Shown here: positions 26,321 to 35,499 of the stretch, in pieces | Numbering within the stretch: position 1 is the first letter of the stretch | How the letters are laid out: each line of letters begins with the position of its first letter | Source: Chromatiales bacterium | GTDB taxonomy: Bacteria > Pseudomonadota > Gammaproteobacteria > UBA6429 | NCBI GenBank assembly: GCA_027076405.1 | Contig: JALTJN010000283.1 | Coordinates: 1 to 60,729, forward strand | Length of the DNA stretch: 60,729 nucleotides | Direction of reading: 5' to 3' | Notes under the pieces: generated by a model | Databases searched by the model: none | The model's input: the letters and a program-made list of their open reading frames with translations, nothing else | What the model was told of the DNA's origin: nothing | Program-made: the position numbers and the translations under genes

Positions 26321-27037
26321 CTATTCAAAATGATAACCGAATTTATCTATGATAAAACGCTCTTTTTCAGCCACGCGCTCTATTAATTTCTCATCTGTAT
26401 ATAGGCTACGAAAATCTCTTTTAGCCCTTACTTCACCCTCACCCACTGGTCTCGCCATATGAATCTTGAGGCGAGTTTTATCATCTAAATATACCCCACA
26501 ATTTTTCAAGCAAGTGAGTAGATCTTCAACTAAGAATTCAAATTTACCAATATATTTAATAACACTGTCATCTTCGCCAATATTGAATTTATATCTCCAG
26601 CCTAAGACACTACAATTATGTTCACGTTGATAACTTATCATCGATGAATCTAAATCATGCGATTGTTTCTGCGCATGCTCTGGGGAATTCAAATAGTCAT
26701 CGAGATTAGCAGCGGCTTGAGTACCCTCCTCAATACTATCAAATACATAATTCATTACAGAACAAAAATCATCTTTTCCAGCATTAACCGCATTTGCATA
26801 CAAAGGATTGAATCCATCAAAGTCTTGCATATGGTAATACCATGACACATACCAGTCCCAAGGGTTACGAACAAAGGCAATAATAGGCAATTGTTTAAAT
26901 GCATCAGGCAGGCGTTGAATAGGCCCATGTAAACCTCCTCTATATAAGACGGGTACATTTTCAACTATACGCTGCCGGCAAAATCTACCTGCTGTTTTAG
27001 GAATATGAATAAATACAAAATTTGGAGTAACTAACAT
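26321..27037 (-). CDS. short sulfotransferase (Sulfotransfer_2 type)
   Basis: This 238-aa protein lacks TPRs. It has the sulfotransferase-family-2 P-loop FIHIPKTAGRFCRQRI (residues 9-24) and 3'-phosphate motif FVRNPWDWYVSWYYH (about 55-69), the arrangement of enzymes that sulfate glycans such as chondroitin or heparan and of many bacterial relatives. No signal peptide or membrane helix is visible, so it is probably cytosolic. It is 22 bp upstream of the oxygenase gene and 62 bp downstream of a second short sulfotransferase, all on the minus strand. The acceptor is unknown; carbohydrate is more likely here than for the TPR enzymes. Confidence 0.82.
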   Translation of the reverse strand: MLVTPNFVFIHIPKTAGRFCRQRIVENVPVLYRGGLHGPIQRLPDAFKQLPIIAFVRNPWDWYVSWYYHMQDFDGFNPLYANAVNAGKDDFCSVMNYVFDSIEEGTQAAANLDDYLNSPEHAQKQSHDLDSSMISYQREHNCSVLGWRYKFNIGEDDSVIKYIGKFEFLVEDLLTCLKNCGVYLDDKTRLKIHMARPVGEGEVRAKRDFRSLYTDEKLIERVAEKERFIIDKFGYHFE

Positions 27038-27099
27038 GATTAACTTCTCTGATATAACTAAAGCAAGGAAATGTCATTAATTTGTAACTGATACGATGA

Positions 27100-27726
27100 T
27101 TATGTTTCATATCCTAACAACTCAAAATCCACTTTATAAAAATCTAACACCGCTTGCTTTAATTCACTATCTAGATACTCCGTATAATTACCATGCTTGG
27201 AGGTATTAATATTATCTAATGGCTTAAAAGGCACGCTAATATTCTCACATATATGCTGATATGCCCCGTTCAGATTTTCAAAAGCACCTATATAATCAAC
27301 CATTAGGTTACCATTTTCATCTGTGATAAATTTATTTTGTGGTTGTAGTAAAATCCTACTCATCTCTTGAGGGGATGAGATAATCCTCCTCATACCAGCT
27401 ACTGGATTTTCATTAAACTTATCAACATTGCGATATAAAAAGAAGCATGATGATATAAACCGATCATATGGATTGCGGCAAACTACAAACTTAAAGTATC
27501 TTTCCCAATTTTTTATATCAATGTGAGGCTTAACATCTTTACACTTAAGATGCCCATGATGTGTTTGCGCGAATGCAGCAATAGGTAATCGCTTAGTTAC
27601 AAACTTGGATACATGTTCCCAATCTTTACTCTCATCCATATGCTCTCTAAGAGCAAATCGTATGGCATGCGTAGCGGTTTTAGGTATAGCGACAAAAATA
27701 TATTTATGAGTATTAGATATAATCAT
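27100..27726 (-). CDS. short sulfotransferase (Sulfotransfer_2 type)
   Basis: This 208-aa protein has the family-2 P-loop FVAIPKTATHAIRFAL (residues 11-26) and 3'-phosphate motif VVCRNPYDRFISSCFF. It is related to, but clearly different from, the next gene (26321-27037). No export signal is visible. It is the first gene of a probable three-gene unit with the second sulfotransferase and an oxygenase, and is divergent from the Asp/Asn hydroxylase-like gene at 27827, with about 100 bp between them. The substrate is unknown. Confidence 0.82.
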   Translation of the reverse strand: MIISNTHKYIFVAIPKTATHAIRFALREHMDESKDWEHVSKFVTKRLPIAAFAQTHHGHLKCKDVKPHIDIKNWERYFKFVVCRNPYDRFISSCFFLYRNVDKFNENPVAGMRRIISSPQEMSRILLQPQNKFITDENGNLMVDYIGAFENLNGAYQHICENISVPFKPLDNINTSKHGNYTEYLDSELKQAVLDFYKVDFELLGYET

Positions 27727-27826
27727 GAAGAAAATATTATCTTAGGTTAAACTTATACACGTTTTAGCTCGAATGCCTGACAAAGGCTCAGGCTGTTAGC
27801 TGCTTACATATTAACAGGTTATCTCA

Positions 27827-28801
27827 ATGAAGCTAGTTGCTCCGTTTATAAAGTTACCATATACATTTGACTCAGCAAAACTATATCAAGAAGTCATACA
27901 AGTTCCAAAATCAGAATGGCAGCCACATCCAGGTAAGCACAAAGGTAACTACGCGATACCACTCATTACTGTTGATGGTGACATGAATGACAAGTTTGCG
28001 GGACGCATGATGCCGACAAGCTATCTTAAGAATATGCCCTACGCTGAACAAGTCATTTCCAGCTTTGGAGAAGTTGTCAGCCGAGCTAGAATCATGATTA
28101 TCGAGGGCAAACAGTCCTTACCTATGCACACTGATATTAATTATCATTGGTATTCACGAGTTAGAATACACATCCCTATTATCACCAATCCTCTGGTTGA
28201 ATTCACTTGCAAAACACATAAGGCTCATATGCCAGCCGGTGAGGCGTGGCTGCTTGATACTTGGCATAACCACCAAGTAATTAACCATAGTAATGAAACT
28301 CGTATTCACCTAGTCTTTGATACCGCTGGCTCCTCAAAATTCTGGGATTTAGTTGATAAATCTGAAAAACCAACACTGAAAGACAATAAGTCACTACTTG
28401 AAGCTCGACACATTCCATACGAACAAGACAAAAAAACACACTTACTTACGGAGCAATTCAATGTTCATGGCGTAATGTCTCCAGGAGAAGTTGACGGGTT
28501 AATTCTGGACATACTAAACGATGCCACTCAACACCCACAAAACCAACAAAAAGACTTAGAACAGTTTATTACTACAGCTAATAATTTTAGATGGGATTGG
28601 CGTCAGATTTATTCTATTTATGGTAGCTCGCAAAATGCTTGGAAAAAATATCAGCAATTAATACAGGAAACAATGAAAATAATCCGATCAATCGGCACCC
28701 CTCTATACCTCAAAAGCAATAATGCAAATGCAACCAATACGCTATGCGCTAGAGTACTGTGGCCTGCATTTAACCAAGAAATGGCGAAACAAAACAGGTA
28801 G
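27827..28801 (+). CDS. aspartyl/asparaginyl beta-hydroxylase-like oxygenase
   Basis: This 324-aa protein matches the Asp/Asn hydroxylase fold (PF05118 type), whose members hydroxylate Asp, Asn, His or Pro in peptides or amino acids using Fe(II) and 2-oxoglutarate. Seen in order: LPMHTDINYHW with the HxD (H101, D103), RVRIHIPIITNP, then WHNHQVINHSNETRIHLVFD with the distal His and the 2-oxoglutarate-binding Arg. A helical C-terminal extension of about 150 residues follows. This is the island enzyme most easily tied to protein or peptide hydroxylation. It is a single plus-strand gene before the prs block; 90 bp of nothing recognisable follow it. Confidence 0.83.
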   Translation: MKLVAPFIKLPYTFDSAKLYQEVIQVPKSEWQPHPGKHKGNYAIPLITVDGDMNDKFAGRMMPTSYLKNMPYAEQVISSFGEVVSRARIMIIEGKQSLPMHTDINYHWYSRVRIHIPIITNPLVEFTCKTHKAHMPAGEAWLLDTWHNHQVINHSNETRIHLVFDTAGSSKFWDLVDKSEKPTLKDNKSLLEARHIPYEQDKKTHLLTEQFNVHGVMSPGEVDGLILDILNDATQHPQNQQKDLEQFITTANNFRWDWRQIYSIYGSSQNAWKKYQQLIQETMKIIRSIGTPLYLKSNNANATNTLCARVLWPAFNQEMAKQNR

Positions 28802-28891
28802 GTATAATTTTATTTGATGATATTGATCACTCTGCACTTAAACAAGATCTTCGCGGCTGAAGGCACAATTACAAGACACCGCCCACTCTTC

Positions 28892-30259
28892 CTAGTTATT
28901 TTCTATTCCTAATTTTTGAATTAAATCGTATAAGGTTGGCCGACTCACCCCAAGTAACTCTGCTGCTGGGGCTATCTTACCACCTGTATTTCTTAGTGCT
29001 TTTTGAATAACGCTACGTTCTGCAGATTCTCTGATTTCTTTTAGATTATACGAATCAATATTTGAAATACTGCCTTCTGGTATTTCAAGATCCAAGTCTT
29101 CTGCTGTTATCTTATTGCCCTCAGCCATAATAACTGCACGTTTGATTCGGTTTTGTAGTTCACGAACATTACCTGGCCAATTATGTGCTTCTATAGCCAT
29201 CAAACCATCCCTTGAAAAACCCTTTATTTTTTTATGCTGCTCTTGGTTCATTTTATCAAGAAAAGATCTAGCTAATAGCACTGCATCACCGTCTCTATCC
29301 TTTAGTGGCGGTATCGTAATAGGAATTTCATTAATCCTATAAAACAAATCCTCTCTAAACTCACCAGTTTCAATTTTCTGCTCCAGATCTTGGTGAGTTG
29401 CACATATAACTCGCACGTTAATGGGTATTTCTTCTCTTCCACCTATGCGCTCAATAACCCTCTCCTGCAAAAAGCGTAGTAACTTTGCTTGTAACGCCAT
29501 AGGTAGTTCTCCCATTTCATCCAGAAATAAGGTTCCCCCTTCAGCACTTTCTATCTTTCCAGGTGTCGCTTTAGAAGCACCTGTAAACGCGCCTTTTTCG
29601 TAACCAAATAATTCACTTTCTAATAAGTTTTCAGGAATGGCAGCACAGTTAATTGCAATAAAACGTCCATTAATTGCTGGATTTTTAGCATGTAATGCTC
29701 GTGCACATAGTTCTTTACCTGTTCCACTATCACCCAACAATAAAACTGTAGCATCGGAGGGAGCAACCTTTTCTATTTTTTGACACACTTTCTGCATCTG
29801 AGGACTGCTCGTTACTACCCCTTCCATAGGTTCATCTATATGTTGTTGGAGTATAAGCTTGCGGTTTTCTTCTTCTAGCTCGTATACATGGTAGGCCCGC
29901 TTAACGATTTGATTAAGCACATCCGAATTAATCGGCTTCTGATAGAAATCATATGCTCCCGATGCCACAGCAGTTACAGCCGCTTCTCTCTCATCATTAC
30001 CACTGACAACAATAATTTTTATATGGGGCGCTATGGCCAATATCTGCTCTATAGCGGCAAGCCCTTCAGTACTGCCATCTGGATCAGGAGGTAAGCCAAG
30101 GTCGACAGTTGCTACTGCCGGCTGATATTTTTTAATTGATTTGATTGCTTCTTCTCTACCACCTGCAATAATGACTTCGAAGTCCTCAAAGCTCCATTTC
30201 ATCTGCTTCTGGAGCCCAGGATCATCCTCTACAACAAGTATCTTCTTATTATTTTCCAT
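28892..30259 (-). CDS. prsR: sigma-54-dependent response regulator PrsR
   Basis: This 455-aa NtrC-type regulator has a receiver domain (residues 6-120, phospho-acceptor D53 in TVDLGLPP), an AAA+ domain (about 148-375) and a Fis-type helix-turn-helix (about 415-453). The AAA+ domain shows Walker A GDSGTGKE, the sigma-54-contact loop GAFTGA and Walker B LFLDEMGE. The sequence and its neighbours PrsK and PrsT identify PrsR, the activator in exosortase/PEP-CTERM systems. The frame is open to 30334, but the conserved start MENNKKILVVEDD at 30259 is preferred. Likely targets are the three sigma-54 promoters found at 2642, 10407 and 21753. It is the last gene of the minus-strand block. Confidence 0.92.
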   Translation of the reverse strand: MENNKKILVVEDDPGLQKQMKWSFEDFEVIIAGGREEAIKSIKKYQPAVATVDLGLPPDPDGSTEGLAAIEQILAIAPHIKIIVVSGNDEREAAVTAVASGAYDFYQKPINSDVLNQIVKRAYHVYELEEENRKLILQQHIDEPMEGVVTSSPQMQKVCQKIEKVAPSDATVLLLGDSGTGKELCARALHAKNPAINGRFIAINCAAIPENLLESELFGYEKGAFTGASKATPGKIESAEGGTLFLDEMGELPMALQAKLLRFLQERVIERIGGREEIPINVRVICATHQDLEQKIETGEFREDLFYRINEIPITIPPLKDRDGDAVLLARSFLDKMNQEQHKKIKGFSRDGLMAIEAHNWPGNVRELQNRIKRAVIMAEGNKITAEDLDLEIPEGSISNIDSYNLKEIRESAERSVIQKALRNTGGKIAPAAELLGVSRPTLYDLIQKLGIENN

Positions 30260-30363
30260 ATTAAATAACTGTAATATTTTCCGACAGAAGGGTAAGTTTG
30301 AACTATATGAAAACACATAGCAAGTGTAAAACAATACAAAAAGTATCTTTAAAAAACAATGAC

Positions 30364-30774
30364 TTATAAATTATTATTAGACTTTCTAAGAGTTTTATAG
30401 GCAGAATAAGCCCTCTCAAGCACTTTAACAAGGTTTTCGATATTGACGGGCTTTGCAGAAAATTCAAATGCTCCTGAATCCACCGCTCGTTGTACATTTG
30501 AGGGGTCATCATTTCCTGATACAATAACGACTTTTGTCTCTGGAGCCTCTTCTAAAATTTGTTTCAGTGTAGCAAAACCTTCCTTAGAACCATCAACATC
30601 GGGAGGCATACCTAAATCCAGAGTAACAACGGCAGGATGATACTGCGATAATTTTTCTAACGCATTCTTTCTATCTTGAGCCGTAATGACATCAAACCCC
30701 TCAACAGCCCACATGATTTGCGTACGAATGCCTGGATCATCATCAACGATCATCAGTGTTTTATTCTCAACCAT
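30364..30774 (-). CDS. receiver-only response regulator, paralogue of the PrsR receiver domain
   Basis: This 136-aa protein is a stand-alone receiver domain with the acidic pair DDD (residues 11-13), phospho-acceptor D53 (TLDLGMPP), SGND and the conserved Lys in SAKPV. It is strikingly similar to the first 125 residues of PrsR (same DGS-EG and VSGND segments), so it arose by duplication and loss of the AAA+ and HTH parts. It lies between prsK and prsR and overlaps prsK by 8 bp, so the two are translationally coupled. It could be a phosphate sink, a phosphorelay step or a competitor of PrsR for PrsK. Confidence 0.88.
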   Translation of the reverse strand: MVENKTLMIVDDDPGIRTQIMWAVEGFDVITAQDRKNALEKLSQYHPAVVTLDLGMPPDVDGSKEGFATLKQILEEAPETKVVIVSGNDDPSNVQRAVDSGAFEFSAKPVNIENLVKVLERAYSAYKTLRKSNNNL

Positions 30775-32908
30775 CTTGCTTTCTCTTTTCTGTCTCGTTC
30801 AAATGAACGACTTGCAAATGCTGCTTTACATTGTCACCCTTTACTATAGGTATTTTTAAACGAAATAATGACCCCTTGCCCAATTGACTTTCAACATCAA
30901 ACTCTCCACCCAATTTATGCACAAAAGATCTGACCTGATAAACACCTATTCCCATAGTACCTTTCGTTGATTCGAATGGCTGGAAAAGCCGTTTATTTAT
31001 AAAATCTTCATCCATACCACAGCCGTTATCTTCTATCTCTATAACGGCATAGCCACCTTCTTTTAGTAAACGGACTGTTATATGGTCATCCTCAGTTGTT
31101 GCTTCTTGAGCATTTTGAATAAGATGCGCAATATTTGATGACATACGGTCTTGATCAGCTAAAACAATTACTTCTCGTGTCTGGCAACTTAATACAGGAA
31201 TAGGTAAACGCCCTGCTTTTGCTATACTGCGTACACTTGCCTCCAGCAATTCAAATAGATTAAATGATTGCACTTTTTCTTCAGACTCACCTTTTAAGCG
31301 ATCCAATAATTTATTCATTTTATTTACTGAATTTTCAACTGTACTAATTGCATCATCTATAAAAATAGGATTGCTTTTATGTTTGGAGGCGTTTGAAACA
31401 ACCATGGATAATTGACCAATCATATTCTTCACATCATGTACAATAAATGTTGATAAACGATTCACCTCTTCAAATTTCTTCGCTCCAATAAGTTCTTGCG
31501 CTGCTTCAAATTGAGCTAAATGGCTTGCAGCTTGACGACCTGCTGTTTTTAGCAGATCACTATCCTCCCAATTAAAATAATACATGTGAGCCGGGGACTT
31601 TGTAAGAACAACGAATCCTAGCATAGTATCTTGCAACATAAGCGGAACCACTAGCCATGCATCATTGATTGAATTTAGCCATGGAGGTATTTCTAATGGA
31701 GCCAAACGAGTGTACGATTCTGGATTCTGCTTAAACTCATCTAGCCGAATAATAAATTGCTGTTCTTCCATAAAACGTACAAAGGCACTATCAGCAGGCT
31801 CCTTGGATTTAACTAAATCTGTGTTCCATACTTCCTCAACCTCATAAGTATTACTTTCTCTACGCATCCAAAGCATGCCCGCAGGACTATCAATAATTTG
31901 AGCTAATGCTCGGATAGCTCTCTGCTGTAGCCTAACTGAATCATTTCCACTAGAAAGTGTTCTAATAATACGCAACCACTCCTCTCTATAATCATATTTA
32001 TAATGGAAAAAATGTTTATCGATTAGAACTTTAATTTGAGCGCGTACTCGAGACGAGAAAAGAATAATGGCTAATATTAGTCCAGCGCCAAAAATAAAAG
32101 TTGCTTGAGCAACCTGACCCCACGTCCCACCAAAATCTCTTACATAAAAGCCAGCAACACCAATAACCAGCATGTATATACCGGCTGCCAGTAAAGTTGT
32201 CGTATGAAACACCACTCGTCGAGATAAGAAAATATCAATTGTTTCCTTACCTATAGACCACTGCATTTCACGCTTTATAGCTACACCAATAAGTGGCACT
32301 GCCATCGCGTGAATAAATCCACGTGCATTCCACAGTTCGTTATCTATGCGTTGGAAAAGAAATGCATCGGAATACAAATAGAAGTCATAGGCAAACATCC
32401 CACCTATACCTAACCACAAATATTTTAGTGCAAGGCGATGGTCCTCTGCTGTGTTTCTATACAACTGTTCGATGATAACTAATCCTCCAATCGACACAAG
32501 CAAATGACCTATTAATATATCGTTTCCCGCAATAAACTCAAATATTGAACCACCAGAGATACGATACATAGCTAGCAGCATCAAACCAATGATAAACACC
32601 GCTATACCAGCAAAAACCATCTTGAAACTTTTAGAAACTTCGTCGGTGGACTTAAAGGCCGTTTTCAACATCGTTAGAAGAAAAGCAAACCACGATAAAG
32701 ACCGGAGCAACTCTAGAACTAAAGCAATACTCAGTAAACCACCAAAAATGGCCTGATAGGTAACTGTACCTGCCCATAATGCACTCGCTATAGAGGCTAT
32801 AGCAAGCATACGCTTAGGTGGATTCTCCCGCTGTCCAGTAAACATCACTAGACCTAATATTAAAAACAGGATGCTAGCCGTACCAAAACTAATGACTTCA
32901 ATCATCAT
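30767..32908 (-). CDS. prsK: membrane sensor histidine kinase PrsK
   Basis: This 713-aa kinase is the partner of PrsR. It has about eight transmembrane helices in residues 1-290, a GAF-like domain (about 315-470), a phospho-acceptor helix FIVHDVKNMIGQLS with H491, and an HATPase domain (about 590-705). The ATP-binding boxes are N in LIQNAQEAT, DNGCGMDE and TMGIGVYQVRS. The polytopic N-terminus plus GAF arrangement is that of PrsK from exosortase systems. It probably senses an envelope or intracellular signal and phosphorylates PrsR and the neighbouring receiver. Transcription of the minus-strand block continues from prsT (78 bp gap). Confidence 0.92.
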   Translation of the reverse strand: MMIEVISFGTASILFLILGLVMFTGQRENPPKRMLAIASIASALWAGTVTYQAIFGGLLSIALVLELLRSLSWFAFLLTMLKTAFKSTDEVSKSFKMVFAGIAVFIIGLMLLAMYRISGGSIFEFIAGNDILIGHLLVSIGGLVIIEQLYRNTAEDHRLALKYLWLGIGGMFAYDFYLYSDAFLFQRIDNELWNARGFIHAMAVPLIGVAIKREMQWSIGKETIDIFLSRRVVFHTTTLLAAGIYMLVIGVAGFYVRDFGGTWGQVAQATFIFGAGLILAIILFSSRVRAQIKVLIDKHFFHYKYDYREEWLRIIRTLSSGNDSVRLQQRAIRALAQIIDSPAGMLWMRRESNTYEVEEVWNTDLVKSKEPADSAFVRFMEEQQFIIRLDEFKQNPESYTRLAPLEIPPWLNSINDAWLVVPLMLQDTMLGFVVLTKSPAHMYYFNWEDSDLLKTAGRQAASHLAQFEAAQELIGAKKFEEVNRLSTFIVHDVKNMIGQLSMVVSNASKHKSNPIFIDDAISTVENSVNKMNKLLDRLKGESEEKVQSFNLFELLEASVRSIAKAGRLPIPVLSCQTREVIVLADQDRMSSNIAHLIQNAQEATTEDDHITVRLLKEGGYAVIEIEDNGCGMDEDFINKRLFQPFESTKGTMGIGVYQVRSFVHKLGGEFDVESQLGKGSLFRLKIPIVKGDNVKQHLQVVHLNETEKRKQDG

Positions 32909-32986
32909 TATTAACTTATATTAAAAACTAAGCACGTAAATATAGCGTACAAGAAAGCCTCGCATCTTAATAACAACACTAGGAAT

Positions 32987-35395
32987 CTAAATACTCTTCA
33001 ACAAATTTGCAGCTTCAGCCTTACCCACAAATTTATGTTTACTATTAACAGCTGCCTCAAGATAATCACGAGCGGCAGCCTTTTCTCCCTTTTGATAAAG
33101 CGCATAACCTAGATGATACTTAAACACATCAATTTTAGGCTTAGCTTCAACAATTGGCTTTAGTATTTCTACCGCCTTAGCATAATTCCCCGTCTTGGCA
33201 TAAGCCCAGCCCAATGTATCAGCAAAAGCCTCATTGATAGACACATTCAATTTTTTTGCATACTCAAGCGCCTGCAATGCGGCACCTGGCTTCATTGAAT
33301 GATCCAACAAATTTACCGCTAGGTTATTTAAAGCCAATGGATTGTCAGGTGCCTTTTTTAAAATCTTTTCATATACCCTTCTCGCCTCATCAAAACGAGA
33401 ATTTTGTTCATAAAGAGATGCTAAGGTTGTATATAACTTAAGATCAGCATCTGAAGTTTTAATAGTTTCTTCAAGTAAATCAATAGCTTCATCCGTCCTA
33501 CCATTACGCATATAAAGTGCCGACAACTTCAAATATGGCTGTGGCCACTTGGCATTAACATCAATAACAGATTTATAGTATTTCTCAGCATTAACTATAT
33601 CTTGCTGAGACACATACACATTTGCCAATACATATTGTGACAATATATCCTTATGGTTTTTAACTATTCTCTGCTTTAAGTACTGGATTGCTTTATCTGG
33701 CTTTCCTTGAGCTAAGAATACTTTAGCTATTTTTTCTAATGAGTTTATCGCATCAGGCGGCAACACTGACTTAGACAAAGCCAGCTCAAACTCACTCAAA
33801 GCATTAGAAAAATCTTTAACTGCAAAATAATAAAGCCCTCGCTTGATATAAACATCAACCTTATTTGGGAAGGCTTTCTTCATCTCATTTAAAATTTCAA
33901 CTAATTTCTGTTTATCATTTTTCTGACCGGCAAAACTCAATGCTATATCCATTAACTGAAAGTCATTTTTATTCGATTTTCTTGCCGTTATTAGAGCTTT
34001 CTCAGCATCTGAGTTTCTTTTCTGATTTATCAGATAAGCAATATAGTTAATGGATGCCGTAGCATCTTCAGGGTCGACCAAAGTGGCATTCTTTAATACC
34101 GACTCAGCCAGCTCATATTCTTTTAACGCCATGTGAGCCTGTGCTAACATTTTTGACACATCTGTATTCCCTGGCTGACTTTTAAGTACTGCACGGAGAT
34201 CATTAACGGCGGCTGTATAATTTTTTTCATTTAACGCAATTTCACTACGCACACGCAAAGCATCATTATTGTTAGGATGATCTTTTAACGTTTCAGTTAC
34301 TATAGCTTTAGCTGCATCTATATTTTTCTCATCTAAGAAAACATCTGCTAACAAATTGTTCGCATTTACCCTATCACTATCACTATTTGATTCACTCGCT
34401 ATTTTCCTATATATTTTTTTTGCATTGTCATTTTCATTTATTGCTTTATATATTTTGGCCAATGCGAAATAAAGTTCATATTCTTCTGGCTTTTCAGCAA
34501 TTATTTTATTTAATTCTACAATAGCTTTGTCTGGGCCTCTACGCCGCAATAAAAATTCAATTAATACCAATGATCGCTTCACATCATCAGGATCATCATT
34601 CATTCCTTCCCTGATAACTCGCTCTGCCTTATCTAATTGATCTGTTTTAGCATAAAAGGATGACAATGCTAATTTAGAGGAAAATAACGACTTATCTTGA
34701 TTAACAATATCTTGTAATGTTTTCTCAGTTTCTTTATACCTCTTTTCTTTATATAAAATTGTCGCTTTTTTTGACCTCAAAGAAAGATTACTGCTATCAG
34801 CTTGAATTCCTTTATCTAATATCCCAAGAGCTTTATCGACATTTCCTTTAGCCAAATAAGCAGATGCTAGCAAATTGATGCCATTATCTAATAATGGATT
34901 TATCTCAATTAACTTTTCTATATTCTTGAGCGCTAGATTTTCATCACCCTGTTTATACCTAATCTGTTCCTTAATAAGTTTGGCTTTAACATTTCCAGCG
35001 TCTTTGACGAGTATTTCTTTTATTAATTTTTTAGCTTTAGAGAAATATTCTTCTCCACCTATTACCATGTATATTTCTGCTAGCTTTACCTTAGGTCCGA
35101 GATATTCTGGATCGAGTTCAAATGCTTTGCTGTAGCGCATATAGGCTTTCTTTGGCTCTCCTTTTCTTTCTTCCATCAAGCCCATTAGATAATGTGCTTC
35201 AGCAAATTTAGGATCTATTTGCAATACATTTTTAAATTCTATTTTAGCTTTATCCAGATTACCCTCTTCCAAATACACTTTACCCTTTTCAAGATATGCC
35301 GCCTTACGCTCTTCCTTGCCTCCACAGGCCACAAGCACAACAGTTAGTGACACTAAAATCAGCTTTTTAAATAAATTTTTAGTCAGGGTATTCAC
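32987..35395 (-). CDS. prsT: TPR-repeat lipoprotein PrsT
   Basis: This 802-aa protein has a lipoprotein signal peptide with lipobox LVAC (Cys at 24) and then about 20 TPR units over nearly the whole length (for example GNLDKAKIEFKNVLQIDPKF). This matches PrsT, the TPR protein encoded beside PrsK/PrsR and the exosortase in such loci. It should sit in the periplasm as a scaffold, perhaps linking polysaccharide export with exported sorting-signal proteins. It lies between sat/cysC (104 bp) and prsK (78 bp) on the same strand. Lys-rich composition in the first third suggests charged interaction surfaces. Confidence 0.9.
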   Translation of the reverse strand: MNTLTKNLFKKLILVSLTVVLVACGGKEERKAAYLEKGKVYLEEGNLDKAKIEFKNVLQIDPKFAEAHYLMGLMEERKGEPKKAYMRYSKAFELDPEYLGPKVKLAEIYMVIGGEEYFSKAKKLIKEILVKDAGNVKAKLIKEQIRYKQGDENLALKNIEKLIEINPLLDNGINLLASAYLAKGNVDKALGILDKGIQADSSNLSLRSKKATILYKEKRYKETEKTLQDIVNQDKSLFSSKLALSSFYAKTDQLDKAERVIREGMNDDPDDVKRSLVLIEFLLRRRGPDKAIVELNKIIAEKPEEYELYFALAKIYKAINENDNAKKIYRKIASESNSDSDRVNANNLLADVFLDEKNIDAAKAIVTETLKDHPNNNDALRVRSEIALNEKNYTAAVNDLRAVLKSQPGNTDVSKMLAQAHMALKEYELAESVLKNATLVDPEDATASINYIAYLINQKRNSDAEKALITARKSNKNDFQLMDIALSFAGQKNDKQKLVEILNEMKKAFPNKVDVYIKRGLYYFAVKDFSNALSEFELALSKSVLPPDAINSLEKIAKVFLAQGKPDKAIQYLKQRIVKNHKDILSQYVLANVYVSQQDIVNAEKYYKSVIDVNAKWPQPYLKLSALYMRNGRTDEAIDLLEETIKTSDADLKLYTTLASLYEQNSRFDEARRVYEKILKKAPDNPLALNNLAVNLLDHSMKPGAALQALEYAKKLNVSINEAFADTLGWAYAKTGNYAKAVEILKPIVEAKPKIDVFKYHLGYALYQKGEKAAARDYLEAAVNSKHKFVGKAEAANLLKSI

Positions 35396-35499
35396 GCTTT
35401 AATTCTCCGAATTAATTTAATTTATTATTTAGTTTTCCACTCTCTACAAAAGAGGGATGTGGGCTTTTACTAGAATCATCTAGACATTAAGCACACAAC

